From assembly GCA_008975185.1 (NCBI GenBank), contig BFAU01000138.1, positions 1 through 7,734 on the forward strand: a stretch of DNA of 7,734 bases, given 5' to 3'. The stretch is from a bacterium MnTg04. GTDB lineage: Bacteria; Pseudomonadota; Gammaproteobacteria; Steroidobacterales; MnTg04. Of the stretch, positions 1-5,773 are shown piece by piece; the first letter of the stretch is position 1; the number at the start of each line of letters is the position of its first letter. The notes under the pieces were generated by a model. That model saw only the letters and a list, made by a program, of their open reading frames with translations. It made no database searches and was not told the origin of the DNA. The position numbers and the translations under genes are program-made.

Positions 1-1695
1 AATTGGTATATGGCCGGTCGTATCGACGGTAAGTTAACCGTCGGTGAGCGCGAGGTCTATTGGGATATCGGTGCAGCCTGGTCCAAGAACTCGGCTTCTC
101 AACTGAAACAGGGCGCGGCCAATTCGGCCAAGCTAAAACAGGCCCTGGGCCCGCTGGCAGACTGTACCGCCCCTTGCGTGCCGCTGAATATTTTTGGCGG
201 TCAGGGTGCAAATGGCCAGGGCACGATCACCCCGGCCATGATCGACTTCGTCACTTTCGTACAGCATGACGTCAGCGATCAGGAACTGACCGATATCACG
301 CTCAACGTCAGCAGCACGATCGCCGATCTGCCGGCCGGCCCGCTGGGCTTTGCGGCCGGTTACGAACATCGTGAAGAAAACGGTTCTTTCAACCCCGACC
401 CGATTGTGGTCGCTGGCGAGTCGGCCGGCATACCGTCGCTGCCTACTTCGGGTGGTTTCAATGTCGATGAGTTCTATCTTGAGCTCAACGTGCCGATACT
501 TGCCGATGTCTCGGCGGCCGAAGACCTGAGCGTGTCGCTGGCAGTCAGAAGCTCTGATTACAGCACTTTCGGCTCGGAAACGACTGCATCCTACGGCGTG
601 TACTGGAAAGTAGTGCCTGATTTTGTGGTTCGCTACAATTTCTCCGAAGGCTTCCGTGCACCGGGCATCGGTGAGCTGTTCGGTTCCGCATCGCGCTTCG
701 ATGCGACGATCGCCGATCCGTGTTCCGATTTTAACAACACAGGTGTTTCGCAGACGGTCATCGACAACTGTATCTTGCAGGGCGTGCCGGCTGATGGCAG
801 CTATGTGCAGCTTGGTGACCAGATTTCTGTCAGCACCGGCGGTAACAGGGACCTGAACCCGGAGACCTCCGATACCTGGACGCTGGGCTTTGTATACAGC
901 CCGAGCTGGGTTGACGATGTGGGCTGGATCGAAGCACTGACGGCCGAAGTCACTTACTATGATATCGAACTGACCTCCGCGATCGGGGCGATCGATGCCC
1001 AGACCCAGCTGGAAGTTTGCGCGCTGACCAATGACCCGGCACTGTGTGGCGCCATCTCGCGTACCGGCAATGGCACGATCAATGCCTTCGCCAATCAGCT
1101 GACCAATATTGGCGGTATCGACACCAATGGGTTCGATGTCAATCTGACCTACCTGGGGCCGGAAGGTGACTTGGGTACTTTCGGGGTGACCTGGCATAAC
1201 AGCTTCGTCAGGGAATTCGACCTGAGCAACGTCAGCTCTACCGGTGGTGTCACGAGCCGGGACCGGCTTGCAGTTGAGGAAAACAACTCGGGTATTCCGA
1301 AATGGAAATCCACACTTGGAATCAACTGGATGAAGGGCAACTGGAACGCGACCTGGACGCTGCGCCATGTTTCGGGCCTGACCGAATCCTGCAGCGACTT
1401 CCTGGACGGCTCGCCTGACAGCCTGACCAACCAGGGTGTGTGCTCGATTCCAGACATGGCCAATAACAGTAATTCGTTGAATTATCTGGAGGCGACGACT
1501 TACAACGATATACAGGTCATGTGGCGGCCGGACTTCGGTGAAACCAACGACCTGGCCATAACATTCGGTGTGCAGAATCTCTTTGATCAGGATCCACCGG
1601 CCTGTTTCAGTTGTTCGCTGAACGGTTACGATCCGTCTACCTATGACGCACAGGGCGTGTTCGGTTATTTCCAGGTTGCACTTAGCTTCGATTAG
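1..1695 (+). CDS. TonB-dependent outer-membrane receptor, C-terminal part (5' truncated by window)
   Basis: The reading frame is open from base 1 (Asn-Trp-Tyr before the first Met at 10) and ends with TAG at 1693-1695, so the gene starts outside the window and its signal peptide, TonB box and plug are not seen. The 564 residues visible are beta-barrel: alternating polar/hydrophobic strands, the barrel motif FSEGFRAPGIGELFG (residues 211-225 counted from Met at 10), a GGNRDLNPETSDTW stretch (278-290), NLFDQDPP (523-530) and an aromatic-rich last strand ending GYFQVALSFD, as expected for BAM-recognised TonB-dependent receptors. Family role: energy-dependent uptake of a large or scarce ligand across the outer membrane, driven by TonB-ExbB-ExbD. 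The ligand cannot be told from this part. Ten cysteines fall in five local pairs (52/56, 238/254, 337/346, 461/478, 532/535), probably disulfides in external loops. The gene is separated from the downstream TonB operon by its own terminator; functional coupling to that operon is inference. Confidence 0.93.
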   Translation, partial: NWYMAGRIDGKLTVGEREVYWDIGAAWSKNSASQLKQGAANSAKLKQALGPLADCTAPCVPLNIFGGQGANGQGTITPAMIDFVTFVQHDVSDQELTDITLNVSSTIADLPAGPLGFAAGYEHREENGSFNPDPIVVAGESAGIPSLPTSGGFNVDEFYLELNVPILADVSAAEDLSVSLAVRSSDYSTFGSETTASYGVYWKVVPDFVVRYNFSEGFRAPGIGELFGSASRFDATIADPCSDFNNTGVSQTVIDNCILQGVPADGSYVQLGDQISVSTGGNRDLNPETSDTWTLGFVYSPSWVDDVGWIEALTAEVTYYDIELTSAIGAIDAQTQLEVCALTNDPALCGAISRTGNGTINAFANQLTNIGGIDTNGFDVNLTYLGPEGDLGTFGVTWHNSFVREFDLSNVSSTGGVTSRDRLAVEENNSGIPKWKSTLGINWMKGNWNATWTLRHVSGLTESCSDFLDGSPDSLTNQGVCSIPDMANNSNSLNYLEATTYNDIQVMWRPDFGETNDLAITFGVQNLFDQDPPACFSCSLNGYDPSTYDAQGVFGYFQVALSFD

Positions 1696-1718
1696 CCGGC
1701 GCAATCATGCAGACCTTG

Positions 1719-1749
1719 GCGGCCCCTTTGCAGGGGCCGCTTTTTTTTT
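1719..1749 (+). terminator. Rho-independent terminator of the receptor gene
   Basis: Perfect 9-bp GC-rich stem GCGGCCCCT (1719-1727) with AGGGGCCGC (1732-1740), a 4-nt loop, and nine T residues directly after it (1741-1749). It begins 24 bases after the receptor stop codon. This is a canonical intrinsic terminator and should isolate the receptor gene from the operon that starts at 2018. Confidence 0.95.
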
Positions 1750-1833
1750 GCTTCAGGCTGCTGGCAGCCAGATACGGTTTGGCGATGGACCGAGAGGTGT
1801 TTTTTTCCCCGCTATGATGCTATTTTCTGGCTT

Positions 1834-1856
1834 CAGGGACTGCCTGGCAGTCCCTG
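1834..1856. repeat. Perfect 23-bp palindrome (11-bp arms, 1-base centre)
   Basis: CAGGGACTGCC (1834-1844), centre T (1845), GGCAGTCCCTG (1846-1856); the arms are exact reverse complements. Neither side is followed by a T-run, so it is not a simple terminator. It could be an operator for a dimeric regulator, an RNA hairpin in the operon leader (10-bp stem, loop CTG), or one copy of a dispersed REP-like element. The structure is directly seen; the role is unknown. Confidence 0.7.
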
Positions 1857-1883
1857 TAACGGCTGGCCAGTACGCCGCATGAC

Positions 1884-1908
1884 CGGGCGACTCCGAAAAG
1901 AGTGCCCG
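1884..1908 (+). repeat. Bulged hairpin in the probable operon leader
   Basis: CGGGC (1884-1888) and ACTC (1890-1893) pair with GAGT (1900-1903) and GCCCG (1904-1908), leaving G1889 as a bulge and CGAAAA (1894-1899) as the loop. No T-run follows. It could be a leader RNA structure if transcription starts upstream; function is unproven. Confidence 0.35.
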
Positions 1909-2017
1909 AAAGCCGTTGATATTTATGGAAATTAATAGAGCTGATGGCTGTCGGCTGCCGTTGGCCGCTTGAACAAGATAAAGAATATAGCCGCTATTCA
2001 AAGCTGGAGAAGATTCA

Positions 2018-2782
2018 ATGAGGGTCTATCTTAAAGGGCTCCTGGTTCTGATGGCACTGGGTTTTGGTGTCGCGCAGGCGCAGGGCGTCAATAATATTCT
2101 GGACGCCGGTCAGCGAAACATTCGCCTGGCCCAGGCATCGCAGGATCGGGTCGACAAAATAGTCGAAGAAGAACGTGAGCTTGTGGACCAGTTCAACACG
2201 GTCAACAAGGAGGTCGACGGACTCAAGGTCTACAACGCCCTGATGGACCGCCAGATTGAGAATCAGGTTGATCAAATGGCGAAGCTGGCCGAATCGATCG
2301 ACCAGGTAACCATAGTCGAACGCCAGATCATGCCACTGATGCTGCGCATGATAGATGGGCTGGAGCAGTTCATATCCCTGGACATACCGTTCCTGGTCAA
2401 GGAACGGACGGACAGGGTGGAGAAACTGCGCGACCTGATGGAGCGCTCCGATGTGTCGGTCGCCGAGAAGTTCCGCAATGTCTTTGAGGCTTTTACGATT
2501 GAAAACGAATATGGCCGGACCATCAGTACCTACAAGGACGCGCTGACAATTTCCGGTGGCACCCGCGAGGTGGAATTTCTCCAGATCGGCCGGATCGTGC
2601 TTTTATATCAAACCATAGACGGCACCTTTACCGGCACCTGGGACAAGGAGGAACGCAGTTTCGTTGAACTGCGTTCAGGCGCTGCCCGAACCCAGGTGCG
2701 CCAGGGTCTGCGAATGGCTCGAAAGGAAATCGCCCCGGAACTGTTGTTGCTGCCGATTGACGCAGCGGAGGCGGCACAATGA
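2018..2782 (+). CDS. DUF3450 family periplasmic protein, TonB2-system associated
   Basis: 254 residues. An N-terminal signal peptide (MRVYLKGLLVLMALGFGVAQAQ, cleaved after about residue 22 at an AQA/AQ site) sends it to the periplasm; there is no lipobox and no other membrane segment. Residues about 30-100 are strongly helical with heptad character, probably coiled coil, followed by helices (about 100-160) and a strand-rich segment (about 165-220: YGRTIS, TREVEFLQIGRIVLLY, DGTFTGTW). The C-terminus returns to helix. Size, signal peptide and position first in a TtpC/ExbB/ExbD/TonB cluster match DUF3450. Its biochemical role is not established; a structural partner of TtpC is a reasonable inference, because its whole mature part resembles the TtpC periplasmic region (shared P...GR...REV...IG...DG pattern). 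The start is fixed by GGAG at 2006-2009. Its end overlaps the ttpC start by four bases. Confidence 0.88.
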   Translation: MRVYLKGLLVLMALGFGVAQAQGVNNILDAGQRNIRLAQASQDRVDKIVEEERELVDQFNTVNKEVDGLKVYNALMDRQIENQVDQMAKLAESIDQVTIVERQIMPLMLRMIDGLEQFISLDIPFLVKERTDRVEKLRDLMERSDVSVAEKFRNVFEAFTIENEYGRTISTYKDALTISGGTREVEFLQIGRIVLLYQTIDGTFTGTWDKEERSFVELRSGAARTQVRQGLRMARKEIAPELLLLPIDAAEAAQ

Positions 2783-4173
2783 GAAATTTCATCGGCAAAC
2801 CGGCAATCGCCATCGGCGCCACAGCGATTTTCTGCCTGCTCCCGCTGGGCGCCGCAATGGCCCAGGACAAGGCTGCCAGTCTGGACGACCTCCTCCGGCA
2901 GGTTGAACAAGGACGCGTGAACGACCAGCGGGAGTTCAGGGAACGAGAGCGACGTTTTATCAACGCGCGTAATGAACGGCGCTCGATGCTGCAAAGAGCA
3001 GTCAGGGAACGCACTGCGGAGGAAAACCGCAGCACGCAACTCGAGGCCACTTTCGGCGAAAACGAAATTCGCACCTCCGAGTTGTCCGCCGCGCTGGATC
3101 GCCGCCTGGGCTCGCTGAAGGAGTTGTTTGGCATACTGCAGCAGGTTTCCGGTGAAACGATGGCGCTGCTGGATAATTCCCTGACTTCCATTCAGTTTCC
3201 GGACCGCGGTGAATTCCTGGGCGGCCTGGCAACCAAGATGGGGACCAGCTCGGAACTGGCGTCGATCGAGGAAATCGAGCGTCTGTGGTACGAACTGCAA
3301 AGAGAAATGACCGAACAGGGACGGGTGGTCCGTTTCTCGACCACGGTCCTCAATACCAACGGCGAAGCCGAAGAACGTGAGGTGGTCCGGGTCGGCGTAT
3401 TCAACGTAGTCTCCGATGGCAAGTACCTGCAATACTCATCGAAGACACGCAACTTGACGGAATTGGGGCGCCAGCCGCAGCAGGCCAGGTTTACGGATTC
3501 GGCTGAGGACCTGAGCGATAAACGCGTTGGCCAGGTGGTGTTTGGCCTGGACCCGACGAGTGGCCAGATCCTGTCGTTATTGCTGCGCAGCCCGACCTTT
3601 GCCGACCGGGTGAAAATGGGCGGTATCGTTGGCTATATCATCATGGCCCTGGGTGTCGTCGCCTTGTTGATTGCGCTTGAGCGCCTGCTGGTCCTGACAT
3701 TGACCGCCAATAAAGTCAATCGGCAACTCAAGTCTGACGAACTCACCGGCGATAACCCGCTCGGGCGGGTATTGCTGGCTTCGCAAAAATACCGGGATGC
3801 CGATCTGGAAACCCTTGAGCTAAAGCTTGGTGAAGCCATCCTGAAGGAAACACCGGCGCTGACCAGGGCACTGATGTTCCTGAAGATCATTGCTGTGGTT
3901 GCGCCTCTGCTCGGCCTGCTGGGTACCGTGACCGGCATGATCAAGACCTTCCAGATCATCACTTTGTATGGCACCGGCGATCCGACGCTGATGGCTGGCG
4001 GTATTTCGCAAGCGCTGGTGACCACGGTGCAGGGTTTGTCCGTGGCCATACCGACGGTGCTGCTGCACACGCTGGTGACCGGCCGCAGCAAGAAGATCAC
4101 CCATGTCCTGCAGGAGCAGAGTGCCGGCATCGTAGCCGAACGCTCCGAAGCGCTGCACGCGCAAAGCGCCTAG
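2779..4173 (+). CDS. ttpC: TtpC-like TonB2-system protein: periplasmic domain fused to MotA/TolQ/ExbB channel domain
   Basis: 464 residues. Signal sequence 1-29 (ends AAMAQ), then a highly charged helical, probably coiled-coil region (about 30-115), a helical/strand region (115-275) lying in the periplasm, and an ExbB-type membrane domain: TM1 about 283-303 (ends in ALER), a cytoplasmic loop, TM2 about 368-388 with the family motif PLLGLLGTVTGM (376-387), TM3 about 409-432 (SQALVTTVQGLSVAIP). T383 and T416 line up with the pore threonines T148 and T181 of E. coli ExbB. Known role of TtpC: a fourth essential component, besides ExbB2, ExbD2 and TonB2, of Vibrio TonB2 complexes. Strong Shine-Dalgarno GGAGG at 2767-2771; the ATGA overlap suggests translational coupling with the DUF3450 gene. 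A plain 'ExbB' label would miss the roughly 280-residue N-terminal extension. The TtpC name is by architecture and context. Confidence 0.88.
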   Translation: MRNFIGKPAIAIGATAIFCLLPLGAAMAQDKAASLDDLLRQVEQGRVNDQREFRERERRFINARNERRSMLQRAVRERTAEENRSTQLEATFGENEIRTSELSAALDRRLGSLKELFGILQQVSGETMALLDNSLTSIQFPDRGEFLGGLATKMGTSSELASIEEIERLWYELQREMTEQGRVVRFSTTVLNTNGEAEEREVVRVGVFNVVSDGKYLQYSSKTRNLTELGRQPQQARFTDSAEDLSDKRVGQVVFGLDPTSGQILSLLLRSPTFADRVKMGGIVGYIIMALGVVALLIALERLLVLTLTANKVNRQLKSDELTGDNPLGRVLLASQKYRDADLETLELKLGEAILKETPALTRALMFLKIIAVVAPLLGLLGTVTGMIKTFQIITLYGTGDPTLMAGGISQALVTTVQGLSVAIPTVLLHTLVTGRSKKITHVLQEQSAGIVAERSEALHAQSA

Positions 4174-4192
4174 GGCGATATACAGGGGAACC

Positions 4193-4201
4193 ATGGCTTA
4201 A
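4193..4201 (+). promoter_or_regulatory. Two-codon start-stop minicistron (ATG GCT TAA) in the exbB leader
   Basis: AGGGGAA at 4184-4190 precedes ATG at 4193, which is followed by GCT and then TAA (4199-4201). The ATG is in the same frame as the exbB start at 4217, eight codons further on. The ribosome-binding site in front of this ATG is stronger in sequence than the one serving 4217 (AAGGA at 4200-4204, about 12 bases away, longer than usual). It may be a chance remnant or a translational control element; only the sequence is certain. Confidence 0.4.
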
Positions 4202-4216
4202 GGATCGGATCGAAAC

Positions 4217-4744
4217 ATGTATGCACTGACACAAATGTATGAGGCTACGCGCGATTTCATGGAACTCGGCGGCACCGTACTGACAGTGATTGCGTGGGTG
4301 ACGTTTGTCATGTGGATCCTGATAATCGAGCGGATGATGTACTTTTCGACGGATCTCAGGAAACAGATTCGGGACGCTATCCGGGTCTGGGAATCCAGGC
4401 CCGAGCGGCGCTCCTGGGAAGCGCACCAGATCCGGGATGCGATGCTCTCGCGCATGCGGGAGCGCGCCGAGCAGTTTCTGCCGATGATCAAGACGCTGGT
4501 CTCGCTTTGCCCGCTGCTCGGCTTGCTGGGTACGGTGACCGGCATGATCCAGGTGTTCGACGTCATGGCGCTCGAGGGGACATCCAATGCGCGTTCGATG
4601 GCGGCCGGCGTGTCCCTGGCGACGGTGCCGACGATGGCCGGAATGGTGGGCGCGTTGTCAGGCGTGTTCGCCAGCACCTGGCTGAACAGAAAATCCGCCC
4701 GTGAACTGGAGATTTTTCGCGATTCCATGACCACGGACCATTAG
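4217..4744 (+). CDS. exbB: ExbB family proton-channel protein of the TonB2 system (short form)
   Basis: 175 residues, an inner-membrane component of the proton-driven TonB motor that assembles around ExbD. Three membrane segments: about 18-38 (GGTVLTVIAWVTFVMWILII, then ERMMYF), about 92-113 containing CPLLGLLGTVTGM (98-110), and about 129-153 (AAGVSLATVPTMAGMVGAL). T106 and T139 match the pore threonines T148 and T181 of E. coli ExbB by position in these motifs. The protein is shorter than E. coli ExbB (244 residues), as is usual for ExbB2-type proteins. The charged cytoplasmic loop (45-88) lies between TM1 and TM2. Start at 4217 is chosen because MYALTQMYEATRDFMELGG fits ExbB2 N-termini and no in-frame start upstream is free of the TAA at 4199-4201. 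It lies 43 bases after ttpC and 11 before exbD. Confidence 0.94.
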   Translation: MYALTQMYEATRDFMELGGTVLTVIAWVTFVMWILIIERMMYFSTDLRKQIRDAIRVWESRPERRSWEAHQIRDAMLSRMRERAEQFLPMIKTLVSLCPLLGLLGTVTGMIQVFDVMALEGTSNARSMAAGVSLATVPTMAGMVGALSGVFASTWLNRKSARELEIFRDSMTTDH

Positions 4745-4755
4745 GGGGAAAACAG

Positions 4756-5163
4756 ATGAGACAACTGTTCTCTGAGAGCAACCCGGAAGAAGAAGAAAAC
4801 GAAATCAATATAACGCCCATGCTGGACGTCGTGTTTATCATGCTGATTTTCTTCATCGTGACGTCGTCCTTCATCAAGGAAGCCGGTATCGATGTAAACA
4901 AGCCGGATGCGCAGACTGCCGTCTCCCAGGACAAAGCCAATATCCTGATCGCAATCACCGAAAGAGGTGAGATCTGGATCGACCGGCATCTTGTGGATCC
5001 GCGGGCCGTGCGGGCAATTGTCGAACGTATGCACGCGGAAAACCCGCAGGGCACCGTGGTCATCCAGGCGGACAAGAAATCCACGACGGAAGTGCTGATC
5101 CAGGTTATGGATGCCGCCCGCCTGGCCGGTGTCGATAACGTGGCGATTGCAGCGCAAAACTGA
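4756..5163 (+). CDS. exbD: ExbD biopolymer transport protein of the TonB2 system
   Basis: 135 residues. A short acidic cytoplasmic tail (EEEENE, 11-16) leads into one membrane helix (about 23-41, LDVVFIMLIFFIVTSSF) carrying D24 in the motif INITPMLDVVFIMLIFF; this aspartate corresponds to the essential proton-carrying D25 of E. coli ExbD. A periplasmic domain follows (45-135) with the usual ExbD features: ILIAITERGEIWID, a TVVIQADKKSTTEVLIQVMD segment and the final GVDNVAIAAQ. It couples proton flow through the ExbB ring to TonB. AGGGG at 4743-4747 is an excellent ribosome-binding site that overlaps the exbB stop codon, so translation is probably coupled. Full length and typical in size. Confidence 0.96.
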   Translation: MRQLFSESNPEEEENEINITPMLDVVFIMLIFFIVTSSFIKEAGIDVNKPDAQTAVSQDKANILIAITERGEIWIDRHLVDPRAVRAIVERMHAENPQGTVVIQADKKSTTEVLIQVMDAARLAGVDNVAIAAQN

Positions 5164-5164
5164 G

Positions 5165-5773
5165 ATGGTTAAACCAAGGTATGCTATGGCGGTTGTTCTG
5201 GCGGCGGTGATCACCGGCGGTCTGTTGTTTACGATGCAGGCTCTGATCGCCAGCGGCAAATCAGCTTTGACCGATGACAGGGAAGTCCATTTCCTGGATT
5301 TCGTGCGTACCGAAAGACAGGAAATGGTTCAGCGCAAGCAGCAAAAACCGGAAAAGCCGCCACCGCCGAGGGAGCCGCCACCGGATATGCCGCAGCCCCA
5401 GCAGGACGCAGTGGATCCGAACATGCAGACGATAGGGGTTGCGCCGATGTCGGTTTCAGCCGATATGTCTATCGGCGGCTTCGGTCTCGCCATCTCCGAT
5501 GGCGATTACCTGCCCATCGTCAAAGTGGCGCCGATTTACCCGCGGCGGGCATTATCGCGAGGCCTGGAAGGTTACGTCATAGTGGAGTTTACAGTCACCA
5601 AGACGGGATCTGTTCGTGATCCGTTCATCGTGGAATCGACCAGTTCACTGTTCGAAAATGCGGCGCTCAAAGCGGTGCTCAGGTTCAAATACAAGCCGCG
5701 CATTGTCGATGGGGACCCCATCGAGGTTGCTGGCGTGCAAAACAAGATATCGTTTGAACTGGAAGATTCCTGA
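5165..5773 (+). CDS. tonB: TonB family energy transducer (TonB2 type, short linker)
   Basis: 202 residues from ATG at 5165, one base after the exbD stop. Domains: N-terminal membrane anchor (about 8-29, MAVVLAAVITGGLLFTMQALIA), periplasmic linker with a short proline-rich run (KPEKPPPPREPPPDMPQPQQ, 61-80), and C-terminal TonB domain (about 110-200) with LPIVKVAPIYPRRALSRGLEG, GYVIVEFTVTKTGSV, FENAALKAVLRFKYKP and a final FELE strand. It transmits inner-membrane energy to outer-membrane receptors by binding their TonB box. The linker is much shorter than in E. coli TonB (239 residues overall), and the Ser16/His20 pair of the E. coli anchor is replaced by Ala9/Ala13 in my alignment. An upstream in-frame ATG at 5111 lies inside exbD and is unlikely. 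No good ribosome-binding site precedes 5165; ATG at 5186 has AAGG at 5176-5179 and is an alternative, but loses the positive MVKPRY segment before the anchor. Confidence 0.93.
   Translation: MVKPRYAMAVVLAAVITGGLLFTMQALIASGKSALTDDREVHFLDFVRTERQEMVQRKQQKPEKPPPPREPPPDMPQPQQDAVDPNMQTIGVAPMSVSADMSIGGFGLAISDGDYLPIVKVAPIYPRRALSRGLEGYVIVEFTVTKTGSVRDPFIVESTSSLFENAALKAVLRFKYKPRIVDGDPIEVAGVQNKISFELEDS

Larger units (their letters stand above)
1750..2017 (+). other. Intergenic regulatory region upstream of the TonB2-type operon
   Basis: No convincing gene lies between the terminator and the ATG at 2018; short open frames on both strands here lack a good ribosome-binding site or recognisable protein. The region is rich in inverted repeats: GGCTGC/GCAGCC (1756-1769), a perfect palindrome (1834-1856), CTGGCCAG (1863-1870), a 9-bp stem with one bulge (1884-1908) and ATAGC/GCTAT (1987-1997). 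It must contain the operon promoter if the terminator is efficient. TATGAT at 1813-1818 is a good -10 candidate but has no matching -35; TTGATA (1916-1921) and TTGAAC (1969-1974) are -35-like without a well-spaced -10. I therefore do not place a promoter. GGAG at 2006-2009 is the ribosome-binding site for the gene at 2018. Confidence 0.6.

Noticed and set aside
133..1704. A 523-codon open frame on the minus strand opposite the receptor gene
   Set aside because: It is the codon-position mirror of a GC-biased coding strand. Its product is rich in Arg, His, Gln and Val without domains or a signal peptide, while the plus strand encodes an unmistakable receptor barrel.
1775..1806. Second terminator (CGGT...ACCG followed by a T-run)
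   Set aside because: The stem has only four Watson-Crick pairs with wobble extension, and the T-run begins eight bases after it. It is far weaker than the terminator at 1719-1749.
1918..1936. Possible Fur box (GATATTTATGG...) upstream of the operon
   Set aside because: Only 11 of 19 positions match the classic Fur consensus and the symmetric half is poor; in an A/T-rich patch this is expected by chance. Iron control remains possible but is not shown.
1753..2001. Possible small minus-strand gene in the intergenic region, and a plus-strand frame at 1643-1882
   Set aside because: Both run through the terminator or inverted repeats, have low-complexity unpatterned products and show no convincing ribosome-binding site.
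2608..3432. A 274-codon minus-strand frame (and an overlapping one at 2628-3191) across the DUF3450-ttpC junction
   Set aside because: No recognisable protein features. The plus-strand genes here have ribosome-binding sites, signal peptides and family motifs.
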